Assembly (NCBI GenBank): GCA_024449915.1
Contig: JAMZAV010003071.1
Coordinates: 1-64,000, forward strand
From: Sweltsa coloradensis
Taxonomy: Eukaryota; Arthropoda; Insecta; Plecoptera; Chloroperlidae
Reading direction: 5' to 3'
Length of the DNA: 64,000 nucleotides
This document shows positions 11,600 through 23,300 of this stretch, piece by piece. The notes beneath the pieces were generated by a model. That model searched no databases. It was given only the letters and a program-made list of their open reading frames with translations, and was not told where the DNA came from. Both the position numbers and the translations under genes were made by a program. How positions within the stretch are numbered: the stretch's first letter is position 1; every line of letters begins with the position of its first letter.

Positions 11600-12359
11600 T
11601 TGGATGAGCGTAGCGAGCGTAGCGAGCGAAGCGAAGATTCCATTTTACTACACTGGAGAAAAAAATCCGGAATGTTTTTTTTTCTTTTTTTGGGGGGGAT
11701 TTTTGTCTGTCTGTTAACACGATTCCGGCTAAACGGATACTCCTATTGCGATGAAATTTTATGGAGGCCTTTGAAATCTCTGATGCTAAGAACTGCCACG
11801 TTTTTGAGCGCAATCAAAAAATTATTTCTCATAAAAATCGCAATTTTACGATTTTTTTCGATTTTTAAAAAATTTCTTTGACTTATAGCACCTACATGCT
11901 TTATCCGATTGTAATCATTTTTTTACAGAACCTCAATTTTATGAATTGATATATTCATGTGAAATTTGAGCGTAATCGAAAAATTATTTCTCATGAAAAT
12001 CGCAATTTTACGAATTTTTTAATTTCTTCGGCTTTTAACACCTACATGCTTTATCCGATTATAATGATTTTTTCACAGAATCTTAATTTTATCAATCAAT
12101 ATATTCGTGTGAAATTTGAGCGCAATCAAATTATTATTTCTTATGAAAATTTAAATTATACTATTATTTTTTTTCTTTTTTAAAATAACGATAAAAAATT
12201 ATAGTTAATTTTTAATTTAATTTAATTTAATTTTAAATAAATCTTCAACTTAGTAATGATTTTTTCTCAGAACAACAGAAAATCCGCATAACACATGGCA
12301 GCTCAATGCATCAATTACGCTCATCCAACAACGCGGCGGGACTTAAGCGTTTTCCTAGT
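11600..12359 (+). mobile_element. Helentron-like HINE, family A, copy 3
   Basis: Plus-strand orientation. It begins TTGGATGAGCGTAGCGAGCG and ends ACGCTCATCC, then hairpin AACGC/GCGTT, then TTTTCCTAG, followed by host T at 12359. Core units repeat around 11890, 12040 and 12100 (CACCTACATGCTTTATCCGA). Confidence 0.85.
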
Positions 12360-12719
12360 GATATAAACATTGTATTTTCAACTATATTTTTCTGCCTAGA
12401 TTGTCTGGTTGCCGCCCACTGATGGAGCTTTCAACTTGAGTTAGGTGTCCTGTATCATTGCTGTGATCAGTTTGACATGAACAATTTTAAATATTAGAAA
12501 TCTGATATAATTATATATATTATATATATGAGTCAAGATTTTTTGGACTAAAATGTCAAGATTTGAACACAAAAATGAAGATTGAACACAAGAATTATGA
12601 TTTCGCGTTCGGTGGTTTCTTCCGCGAAAGTTTTTGATTATACTCCCTGATTTGCTGTTCCTGATTTTTGGCAAACCTCATATTCGTTTGAGTGGGATCG
12701 TCTAATAAATCAGTTTTTT

Positions 12720-13720
12720 TTCTTTTCGTTTTTCTTTTTTAATGTTTTTTTTTTTTTTTTTCTTTCTTTTTCTTTCTTTTTTTCCTTTTTTTTCTTTTCT
12801 TTTCTTTTCTTTTCATTCTCCACCCTTTTTTATATTTGATTCATTCATTAAATGCATTTAATATCATTTTTATTTGTTACCAAAATTGTTAATGCATTGT
12901 TGTTGTAATGCTACTATTTCAAATATTTTTTAAATGTAGTTTATTGTTGTTTCTGCATCTATCTAATTGAGCGAGCGTAGCGAGCGTCTCCACTTGACTA
13001 TGGCTCCAATGTCTTTTTTTTTCTTTTCTGTTACTGCTTCGGTACAGGTCGCGCACCGTTTCTCTGATCGACCTGAAATTTTGCACACATGTACATACCA
13101 CGTATGCGGGTTGCTGTATAGTTTTTGAACAAAATCAGATTGTTGGTTATTTAAAAAATTTAAAAAATTTAAAATTAAAAAAAAATGTTCCGATCGTTAT
13201 GAAATTTTGCAGGGTCAATAAGCACAACATTTTCTCCTACTTTACAAATTTTCAGCTAAATCGGTCAAAACCTTAAGAAGTGTAGATAGAAATTACATTT
13301 TAACAAAAGTAACGTTACCATGGCAACGAAAAGTCGCATGAGAATTCTGGTCACTATGCACTGCCACCTAGAAGTAATCAAAATACTATCGAGGAAGCAG
13401 TGTATTATTTGTTATCAAAGAGTTAAAATAGTTTTCCAAAATATGATGTCAAGGTCCTCTAGATGGCGGTGGATTTTATCCATTCTCTCCTATTTTACAA
13501 ATTTTCAGATAAATCGGTCAAGACCTTAAAGACTTATTGGTATAACATTATGGGAATGTCGTACTCGGGTCGTGTTGCACGTACCGGTGCTCGCTCAACA
13601 ACGCGACGGGACTTTAGCGTTTTCCAAGTTAAATTTATTGAGTTGTCCTCCTTTGTAAGTCAGTTTTTATAACTAAAAAGGAAAGACGTTAAATAAATAA
13701 TAAAATAATGAAATAAATAA
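12720..13720 (+). repeat. LINE-like 3' tail repeat, interrupted by a HINE
   Basis: A pyrimidine-rich tract (12740-12815) and downstream sequence match 63600-63900 closely, e.g. TGATTCATTCATTAAATGCA and GCATTGTTGTTGTAATGCTA. The match breaks at about 12966 and resumes at about 13630 (GAGTTGTCCTCCTTTGTAAG), ending in an AATA-rich tail. The gap is the family D element. The (AATAAA)n tail suggests a LINE or SINE 3' end; the family is unknown. Confidence 0.7.
12966..13630 (+). mobile_element. Helentron-like HINE, family D, copy 1
   Basis: Begins TTGAGCGAGCGTAGCGAGCG and ends GCTCGCTCAACAACGCGACG...GCGTTTTCCAAG followed by T. The 5' start GAGCGAGC returns inverted just before the 3' hairpin. Compared with the two uninterrupted copies of the host repeat, it sits between T and T with no target duplication, as reported for Helentrons. 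The internal units start TCTCC and contain CGATCGTTATGAAATTTTGC. Confidence 0.85.
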
Positions 13721-14560
13721 AAATAAATAAAATATTATTGTCGGAAGTTCTTTGAGGGAGTAAACGAAAAAAAATTAAAAAATGCGATATTTTCAATTTT
13801 TTTTTGTCCGGAAAAAAAGAAATATTAATGAAATTCTGGGACAAACCAAAATATTCGCGATTTCAGCTTTTTTGCAGTTGTGTGTTTTAAAAAGTGCTCT
13901 AATTATAATGTGCTTACTGTCATACAACTACAAAGAAAACTACTCGTAATATGGGGGTAAAGAAAAAGGCCAGTAAAAACTTACTTCAAATATACTCTAA
14001 TACTATATAAAAGTTTATGTACAATTACATGTACACTGGTTTTTAAGGGGTAATAGAAAACCAAACTATTAGAACTTGAATAAAACAATGTGTTTAATTA
14101 TGCCCAAATAATGTATTGAATTAGTGTTTTGCATGTTGAACTTATTATGTACTGCATTAATTTTTTATCTATATATTTTTCAATTATGTATTTTCAACCG
14201 GTTTAGGTCAGTTTTAATACCAAAGTGTACTTTATTTACCAATTCGTCTAAACTTTGGAGAGATTAATGTAGTTGGGTAAAAAGTATGTAGGAAAAGCTC
14301 AGAGCTCGTGGTAGTTTAAGCCAAGCTCAACCATAATCTCCTAGACAGCTTATCCCGACGAACTGCAAGCTCTTCCATCGCAGAAAACCTTAATCTACGT
14401 CTTACCACTCAGAAATATAGTACACGGAGCAATTGCGTTCACGAAGTTTTCAAGTAATTTGGTTTCTTTGCACTAGTTTCGTTTTAAATCTAATTCCTTA
14501 CGAACTACTGAAACAGATAAGACGATAATTGGTGTAATATATTTATAAACCTTATAGTTA
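13720..14560. other. Stretch with no recognised feature
   Basis: AT-rich sequence with short frames only. Confidence 0.35.
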
Positions 14561-14562
14561 TT

Positions 14563-15058
14563 AATGAGCGTAGCGAGCGTAGCGAGCAAAGTGAAGATTC
14601 CATTTCACTACACTGGAGAAATAAATCCGGAATGTTTTTTTTCTTTCTTTGTTGAGGATTTTTGTGTGTTTGTTAACACAATTCCGGCTAAACCTATACT
14701 CCAATTGCGATAAAATTTTCTGGAGGCTTTCGAAATCTCTGAATTTAGAACTACCTTGTTTTTGAGCGCAATCAAAAAATAATTTCTCAAGAAAATCGTA
14801 ATTTTACGATTTTTTTCGATTTGAGCGTAATCGAAAAATTATTTCTCATAAAAATTGCAATTTTACGATTTTTTTAAATAACACCTACATGCTCTATCCG
14901 ATTTTAATGATTTTTTCCCAGAACCTTAATTTTATGAATTAATATGTTCGTGTGAAATTTGAGAGCAATCGAAAAATTATTTCTCGTGAAAATCGCAATT
15001 TTACGCTTTTTTTGTTTTAAAATCTTACGCTCATCCAAAACGCGCCTGAAAAAGCGTT
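14563..15058 (+). mobile_element. Helentron-like HINE, family A, shortened copy 4
   Basis: Begins AATGAGCGTAGCGAGCGTAG and has fewer core units than the other copies. It ends CGCTCATCC then AAAACGC...GCGTTTGCGAAGC, a variant 3' end also seen at 41780-41820. CTAG is changed to CTAT. Confidence 0.65.
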
Positions 15059-15059
15059 T

Positions 15060-15790
15060 GCGAAGCTTCCTATTTAAATACATAATGGTATGTTAAAAAA
15101 AATGCTGACTGGATGACATTTTCTTACTTAGGAGTCAGTAAATAACTTTTATTATTATTATACAACATCACTGACAATGCAACACGTTGTCCAAACGTGT
15201 GACTCTTACTCTGGAGACTATCGGTTGATATCAGCCGCCGGCAATCCTGGCAGAAAAGGTATTTATCTTTTACAGATGAATGCGATATTTGAGTACTATT
15301 CGATTTCATATCTTAACTAGCAAAAACAACTTTTTTGTCTAAATTCACCTGAAGAAAGTTTTAACATGGTAAAACAGACGGATCTCGCTGAGATGATTTT
15401 TTTTAAATTTCTGGATTGGTTTACATAAAATAAATTATACCTACGGGAGTGTTTCCCGTTTAATGATATTGAGAAATAAACCCTAGCACATACCTGCGTT
15501 AGGTATAATGACATTATAAATCGTGCTAAGATGGTCAGTTCAAAGGCAGCAGTATCGTTGCAGTACTGTTCCAATCTATTCAGATCTACAATAATCCAGA
15601 TGTTATGGAGGGTTCTGTGAAAATTGGCCTATAGGCAAAACTATGTTTTTGTTTTTTTCCACGATTTTTTTCCTTATTTTACATGATTACAAATTAAATG
15701 TTTTATCAGTTTAATATTACAACCTTTATATTATAAGGTTGTTTTTATTGTTATATCTCAAATAAGTTATATTCCAACTCTTTTTTTAAA
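15060..15790. other. Stretch with no recognised gene
   Basis: No known domain. 15440-15458 (CCTACGGGAGTGTTTCCCG) recurs at 19092-19110 and contains a small CGGGA/TCCCG hairpin. Confidence 0.35.
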
Positions 15791-15935
15791 ATTTTGTTTG
15801 TTATTTATCTAGCGGTGAAATGCAGTGCCCAAGGTGTATCGAAATTTGGACGCTAAAGGTACCCCCAAATTCCGCTCGGAGATTGAGTCAACCTTGCAAT
15901 ATTTACACGTATTTGCTCCTTGGTAAGTTAACATT
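15790..15935 (+). repeat. Unclassified interspersed repeat X, copy 1
   Basis: The marker phrase GCAGTG.CCAAG.TGTA.CGAA, then CGCTCGGAGATTGAGTCAAC and TTTACACGTATTT, recurs in diverged form at 17600-17805 and 49975-50185. No coding sense is conserved among copies. Confidence 0.5.
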
Positions 15936-16554
15936 GATAAGGTATTTGTTGTTGATGTGCTACTTTGTTGTTAGGTTTTTCTTTGTAATGGTCTATGACT
16001 ATTATTGTATTTGAAGGTTTTTATTTTTTCATATCTGTTTGATAATGGCATAAAAAAGACCCGACGATACACTTTGAACGCAGTAGAGATCAAGCTGAGC
16101 AAGTCAACACTGAAAAACAAGAAATCTACAAACCAACAATACCATATCTATGCAGACAAATACCATGCAGATCCAGTACATGTAATCGGATTGTTTGTTG
16201 GTGCAAGGGGGACAGTCCCAATGTTTTTTGTTGATTTTTGTAATACTTTAAAATTAGGAAAAACACTCATTCATGACGTTTCGATGCTTGCATTAAAAGG
16301 TTCTATTTCTATTCTTAGGAATCACCTTTATGGTCTAAACATGTAATTTTTTAATTGTATTATTATTACTCATTTCTTGTAATTGTATTTAAATTTAAAA
16401 CTTTTTTTAATTGTTGCTAATCAATGTATGTTATTTTTATTCTGTGTCCTTGTGGCAGTTGTATTTGTACAACAGAGTTTTGTTTTACTTGAAAAATAAA
16501 AGTTTCTCTCTCTGCCGAAACGTCGTGGGCCAAATAGCCATCAAATACCCGCGG

Positions 16555-16735
16555 TGGCGTTTTCGATTAGGGCGTTGGTCCGAAGAATACGGCATCAGCG
16601 GGACGTGGGTTCAAGTCCCGCATAAGGCATGGGATTTAATGTTCTTCATCCTCGTCACTTCATTTATCAACACTCATCGTCTCGATTAGAAATTATGCAA
16701 TATTTAAAAGACGTTTAAAGGGGTATTCACCCGCT
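16555..16735 (+). mobile_element. SINE-like repeat with tRNA-like head
   Basis: GGGTTCAAGTCCCGC (16609-16623) is a good Pol III B box. The 3' part (CTCATCGTCTCGATTAG...AAGACGTTTAAA) matches the 3' part of the repeat at 40560-40860. No clean A box was found, so the promoter is probably decayed. Confidence 0.55.
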
Positions 16736-16739
16736 AAAC

Positions 16740-17590
16740 CCAACAAATATATTTCATTCAGGCTAACTAGTTATGAATTAATAAATTAACAGAATAATTA
16801 TTGGATCCACCATGGCCGGGAAAAAAATTGTCAAACTTGCTATTTTTCGAGCTAGGTCCCATCGGCAAAAATCTCCCATCAGAAATAACATAGAGACGAT
16901 CTTTATGCCCCGTGACCTTGAAGGATTTTGAGTAAAAAAAATATTGGTCATCATTAACTTACTCGGTAGCCTTTTCTTTATTTTGTTTTGTAATTTGGAA
17001 AAGAGGTACGGTCAAAATATGCTGATTAGACAAAGAAGGGGTGTGATTTTGGAATGCATATTTTTGCGTGTTTGAGAGTATATTTGTGTACAGTTTCGAG
17101 ACACGATGTTATAAATGACCATTCAGATTGGTACGATGCTCTAGTATCTGTGGAACACAAAAGTAGGTTTTAGCCGATTTAAGAAATTTCCCAAAACTAA
17201 TTTTCTCAAATTTCTGAAAAGAATTGAAAATTTCGTATAAAGTCACAGTTACGATATAATTTTACTACACATTATGTGGTAAAAATATTTTTTGGGGGTA
17301 ATACACCGATTAAGGAACAACAATTCAGTGAATCGTTATGTTTGTAGAGCACGCCAAAATGACATAATATGCTGTATGTGTTATTATGTTAATTTAATTT
17401 AAAAAAAAAAAACACTGGTTATTGGGCACGGGTAAGCGATTGGAGTCTACAATTCAACTCAAACGGCAATATATATGTTTATACTTTGTCTGTGGGTTTG
17501 CTGCAGAACGGCCGAACATCTAAACAGATTGAGCTGAAATTTTCAACACGTCCGTTACAAGATTTTTGCGTGCAGTTAACATTTTATGCA
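16740..17590. other. Stretch with no recognised feature
   Basis: AT-rich; no domain, repeat end or RNA gene seen. Confidence 0.35.
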
Positions 17591-17599
17591 AAATCCCTC

Positions 17600-17805
17600 A
17601 CTATTTAAACTCACAATAAATAATAAATTATAATTAACTTTTTAATAGTCTTAGAATGTCACATTTAATTTAACGATAATGTTTTCAGTTTTCGAGCAAA
17701 TCATTATTACCAATTCATGTTTGCATGCAGTGACCAAGATGTACCGAATGTTGCACGCTCAAGGTTACCCAAAATTTCGTTCGGAGATTGAGTTAGCTGG
17801 AAGGC
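17600..17805 (+). repeat. Unclassified interspersed repeat X, copy 2
   Basis: Shares with 49975-50185 the opening ATTTAATTTAACGA.AA.G, then CATGTTTG and TTCGTTCGGAGATTGAGTTA. Confidence 0.5.
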
Positions 17806-17916
17806 ATCGAAATAAAGGTTCTTATTTAAGCCTTTAAAAGGTATATTATAAACATGCAACTATTAAAACATGAGAACAATATTTGCGATTTAACTTGAAA
17901 AAGTAATGATTTTCCC

Positions 17917-18291
17917 ACACATACAAAACACTTTTTTTTTTAACAGCCAAACCATACACATTCAAAAGCAATGAGATTTATAAAAGAAGGGCCATGCTCA
18001 TGTACCCTTCTACATTGGCGCATTATTCATTCTAATAGTACACGGGCCCCGTATACTTAGAAAATCAAAATATAATTTTTATAAACTATAACATTTAAAT
18101 TAATAGTTCCAAAATTTAAATATTTTTTTCCAAGCTCTTCAGGGATGTATTTACGGGACAATGTACCTATATTTATAAAGAATGACCCAAATGTAGAAGG
18201 GTACATAGATTGTTCCTTCTTTCGATCTCATTGCATTTGAATGTGTAAAGTTGGCTGTATTTTGAAATGTTTTTGTATGCGTGGGATTATA
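17917..18291. mobile_element. Foldback MITE
   Basis: Arms of about 95-105 bp: 17917-18016 and 18187-18291. The arms share CCCAC.CATACAAAA, CAGCCAA, ACACATTCAAA, GCAATGAGAT and GTACCCTTCTACATT. The loop of about 170 bp is AT-rich. A shorter TACCCTTCTACATTATTG echo is at 50710. No coding capacity. Confidence 0.8.
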
Positions 18292-18531
18292 TTTATAGGA
18301 ACTATATTTTGAAGAATTGCCTATTATAGATCCGAGCCTTGATGATGTATGTCTTGATGCACACTTGCAAGATCTTGTAATTGTGCTTGCAGCAAGCTCG
18401 CATTTCCTAATTTAATAGCACGTTGTCACCAACAGGTTATGTTAGCTAGTAAAGTAAAAACTATATTACAGGTAATAATAGAACTATAAATGAGTTATGT
18501 AAATCAATCTAAAAATTTTTAAAAAACAATC

Positions 18532-18603
18532 TCAGCGGGTATTGAACCCCGGTCTCCCAAGTCCCCGGTCGGGTGCTTTACCCCTAAGCTCCCGGGGACG
18601 GTT
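18532..18603 (-). other. tRNA-like sequence
   Basis: On the minus strand GAGCTTAGGGGTAAAGC resembles an A box/D arm and GGGGTTCAATACCCGC a B box/T arm, at tRNA spacing. The acceptor stem does not close, so this is a tRNA pseudogene or SINE head rather than a working tRNA. Confidence 0.5.
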
Positions 18604-18896
18604 TAAGGGGGAGGCTTCTGTAAAAATCTTATCTTCTATAGATTAAGAGCAAATAGCTTGACATTTGTACACAAAGTATTTTGTAGATAAAATTGTTGTT
18701 GTTTTTTGTTTCTAAAAAAACTACAGTTTTTAACGTCCAAATGTCCAAAATTGCTAGCATTGTGTAAAATACTACTCCACTCTCAATTTGTAACTTTTTT
18801 AAATTTTATTTGGAATTTAAAAAAAAAATCAAAAATTTCATCACGTCAGTATTTTGCAAGCACTCTTTTCTTTCGAATTTATTTGTATACATTCTG

Positions 18897-18953
18897 GGGA
18901 TGAAAACCTGCATTCCAGACGATCGTCTAAACCACTAGACCATCAGGACGGGT
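18897..18953 (-). other. tRNA-like sequence (degenerate)
   Basis: The minus strand reads CCTGATGGTCTAGTGGTTTA (A-box-like) and later GCAGGTTTTCATCCCC (a damaged B box). It looks like a decayed Glu-type tRNA relic. Confidence 0.4.
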
Positions 18954-18999
18954 ACATTTTAATCTCTGAATTGTAGTTGCATTATACATCTGGATGGAT

Positions 19000-20350
19000 G
19001 GAACAATACTGCAACGAATATCTGTTGTCTTTGAACTGTCCGGGGCGGATTTTTTAAATTTTATAAATTTTAGTAAATATAAACAATTACCCCTACGGGA
19101 GTGTTTCCCGACTTAACAAAATTTCTACGAGTTAAACCAAAATACTGAAACAAATATAAATACATTTATATACCAACGGCACATATTTCATTTAATCAAA
19201 TTGAAAAATGATTTATATTCTAATGTAAAATGAACCTTTGAATGAATTAAATTATGGAAGTTCTATGACGAAGGTTCGTGTATAGAACATTCATACTACA
19301 TTATCCCACACCAAGCAAACAACAAATCATTGATTTTTATTTCCCCAAACTGAAATGTGAGATAGCAAACGTCGGAACTCTTATCGCATCAGCACAAATA
19401 TATTTTTGAAACTTAAAACCCAATGGTATAAATTGACGGCAATGATCACCTCGTGTATATACATTCCAGTAAGTCCATTCAAAATAGAATCAACCATCAT
19501 TACACAAAACCCATAAACACAAGATTGAACTACTCGCTATAGGATATTAACGCAGATATGCTTCCAATCCAGTAACTCATCAATCAACATTGACAGTCCC
19601 TCGTGTTGTTTTGTTTTCACCGAGTGATAATAATTAGGGGGTAATTTGTAATGTAAGCACACAAAATCGCAAACACACATTGTTTACTATTGACAATAAA
19701 AACGACCCTATTTGGTTTGTATAATGAATGCATCAAGAATCGCTAATTAACCAAGCGTAAAAGGCCTTTTGGTATGAACAAATGATGTAATTGAGTTTGG
19801 CTTTCAATGTCGGGTATGTATGTTTGGTGAACTAATAGCGAGGTAGACGGCAGTGAGGTTGGTAAACTTTGAAGCCGGTAGGTGGCAGCAGTGTTGATTT
19901 ACGAGGATGACAGCAAACCACTTAGATGATTCGTTCCGAATCGCAACCAAATTTGTATGGAAAAACCAAGATTCTAGCATAAATGTGAGTTTGTACTTTT
20001 CGAACTAAATTTACATCAAACTATTTTTTTAATGTACTCAGGAAGATAAACCTTATCAATCTATCTATCATATTATGGTAATCTTGTTTTCCCTATTCCG
20101 GTCCTTAGATCCAGAAACATCGTAAATAGGGCAAAACATGAAACAGTTCGCTGGGAGACAAATATTTTTTAATAAAATAAAAAGTAATATTTCAACTATT
20201 TTGCAAGGGGTCCTCAAACGTTCGACGTAGGGCCCACTTAATAGGACAACAAAGCGAACCAAACCGTTCAAGGCATACCCGTTCAACAAACGTTTTTGAT
20301 TTGCATGCTACTGTAAAAAGTTTATATGTAATGTCAAAACTGTCATGCAT
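19000..20350. other. Stretch with no recognised gene
   Basis: AT-rich DNA without domains. The hairpin phrase shared with 15440 lies at 19092-19110. Confidence 0.35.
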
Positions 20351-20352
20351 TT

Positions 20353-23300
20353 TTAAGCGAGCGAAGCGAGCGTTTCCATTTGACTCTGCCGGAAAAATTA
20401 GTCACTGGTTTTGTTTTTGTTTTTTTTGTTTGTTTGTTTGTTTGTTTGTTTTTTTGTTTGTATGTCTCGCCATAACGTTCGAACGGAGGCTCAGATCGAG
20501 TTGAAATTTTGACCATCCGCAAGCTTCGTTCTCGATTGAATGCCATTAGTTTTGTGGCAAAATCGTTCAAAAAATTAAAAAGTTACATTATAGTTAAACG
20601 AAAGTTTTTTTTTTTTAAAAACAAAACCGGCGACAAAAATCGAGATAGCCAAATCATTTAAAATGTCCGTCCTTTCACAAATATTTTAATTTTTTTTTGA
20701 TCCGTAAGTATGTAGAGGGAAAAATTACATTAAAACCCAAAAGTAACGTTGCCAGGGGCAACGAAAAGACGGCGAATTTTTTCTAATGCACTGCCCCCTG
20801 AAAGTAATCAAAAACTTTCGAGAAAGCTTGTATTATTTGTCCCCCAAAGATTTTAAAAAAAATTTTTCCCAAGGAGCCCAAGGGGCCCTCAAAGATGGGG
20901 GTGGATTTTATCCACAAAAAAAGGTTTTACCCCTATTAGAAATTATCAGCCGAGCTCGATTTTTTGTTTATTTTTTGGGCAAAAAACGGGGCTAAAAATT
21001 TTCAAAATTTTTTTCTTAACACTTGACACATCTCCAGTATAAATGGGCCCAAAAAATTAGTTCACCGGAAGTTGGTCAAAACAAAAACTAACGAAAAATT
21101 ATAAAAAAAACCAAAAACACACTTAAATATCTGTATTTTTGGGCCCATTTTATGGGGTTAGAGTTTTAAAATTGGTCCTAAAATTTTGTGTTTTAAAACA
21201 ACGTCTATCAAAATTTTTGGTAAACAAAATATAAAATATTGTTTTTTTAAGAGTAGAAAATTAAAAAAAAAGTGTAAAAAATTTTACAGAAAAAAAATGA
21301 TTTTACCGAAACTTTATTTCAATTTTTAAATGCATTTTGGGTTGGAATACCAAAAAAATATTTGCATTGCTTTTTGGGTCTGATTTTTTGGCTAAAAAAA
21401 AATTTTTTGCTGGGGGGGAACTCTGGAACGTGAACTTCATAGCATCTTTTTTAATTTTTTCCCCCGTTTGGGGGGCAGCTCCCGGGGCGCTAACCGGCTA
21501 AGGAAGTTTTAAATTTGGGGGGGTACCGTATAGGTAAAAGTTGCATTAAATCGGAAAGGGTTTTATTTTAAAGTCAATGCGTTAGTGTAAAAATTTTGGG
21601 AAAGGGGCTTACTTTTGAAGTATATTATATTTTCTTTTTGAGAAAAAGGGCCCACATATACCTTTATTATGGTATTCCCGGGGTAATTAAAAAAGAAATG
21701 CGATTTTTTCCAATGTTTAAGGGAAGGGGCTTAAAAACTTTCAATCCCTGAGCCCAAACGATTTTATGGGTATCAAAAATACCAAATACACATTTTTATA
21801 AAAGGTTTATATGCATCTTCTCCATGTTGAAATAAAACCCAATATGATCTGGGGGTTATTGATTGTAAAATGGGGCCAATTTTTATGAACCCAGTAATTC
21901 AGGGAATGTTCTATCTTTTTATTTCCCGGGTAAATAATATTTAAATTTTTTTTTTACAAGATGGCGGACGAAGATCAAAGTCTAAAATTTTTGTGGTTTT
22001 TAAGGGCATCAAGGGGTGGGGATATTGAGAAAAAAAAATTTTTTTTTTTCGTGAAAAATTTTAAAAAGAATAAAAAAAAAAAACAAAAATTTTCCCAAAT
22101 TTTTTTTAATTTTGTATTTTGTTTTTTTGGGTGAAATTTTTGGGTTCATTTTCTAAAAATAACCCCCCAATTTTTGAAAAAAAAAACCTTTTTCCCCATC
22201 CCGGGCTTTTGGGTAATGACTTATTTTTTAAGGAAAACTTGGTCAGTTCAAGGGCGCCGAAATCGTTGCGGTATAAAGTATGTTCTTTTAAAAACTTTTT
22301 AAAAATGTGTAAAAAGGCGGGTATTTAAAATTTCCTTTTTTAAATGGCTTTTCCCCTCAACTTTAAAATTTATGTACTATTTCCCCCCCCGATTTTATTT
22401 TAAAAGGGTTTTAAAAGGAAAACGTTTTCAAATTTTTTAATTACCCTTTTTTTTTGTATTTTAGTTTGAATGAAAATTGGGTTAATTATATTTTTTTTTG
22501 GTCCAAGGGATGTATTATACTTTTAATTTTCTATGGGGGTTTGGGCCAAAATAAAAATTTTATTATTTTATATGGGGCCCAGCTTTAAAATCAAAAAACA
22601 GTCGTTTCATGAAACAATTTTGCTTTTTAAAATTTTTTTATAATAAAAAAAAATTTGGTTTCTGAAAATGCTTTTCGCGTTGCCCTTGTCTAAATGTAGA
22701 ACGGGGGTATACAAATACTTAAAAACCTTCTGCAAAAAGCTCAGTATAAGTATAAGGTGACCAGACGTACCGGATTTTCCAGTACAGAAACTTTTCAGAA
22801 CATTGTCCCGGGTGTCCCGAGAGACTCGTTAAAATGACGTATTTGTACCATTTTTGCAATTTTGGGGAGAAAGTGTCCTGGTATTTTTTTAACTATCCCG
22901 GGGCAGGAAGGATAATTTTTTTTACTTTAAAAATACCCCCCTCTGTTTTTACTTATAGTAGAGACAATGAAATATTTTCTTCCATTTTAAAAGAAGATAA
23001 TTAATTTTCTATCTGGTGTGGGTATTTTTAATGATTTTGGTGGGGGTTGCCGGGTCCCCCGGGTGTGTGAAAACGAAAAAAATCTTTTGGGCCTATATTT
23101 TTTGGGGCGCTACCTTACCAATGTTTTTTTTTTGACTCCCTTAGCCCATAATAGTAACCTGAGTCTTTTGATACAAATTTATATAAATTTTTGGAATTTT
23201 TGGAACTTTTTTTGGGAAAAAATAATAAAAATTCGTCACTATTATGTTAGTTTCAACTTTTTCAAGTAATATCCCCTTACTGAATGTGACCCCCTAATTT

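Noticed and set aside
11600..11881. Ser/Arg/Glu-repeat small proteins beginning DERSERSERSE and similar
   Set aside because: They are read from the GAGCGTAGCGAGC repeats at HINE 5' ends and recur at every copy on either strand.
18532..18603. Functional tRNA gene
   Set aside because: The acceptor stem does not pair and the anticodon arm is unclear, despite good A- and B-box likeness.
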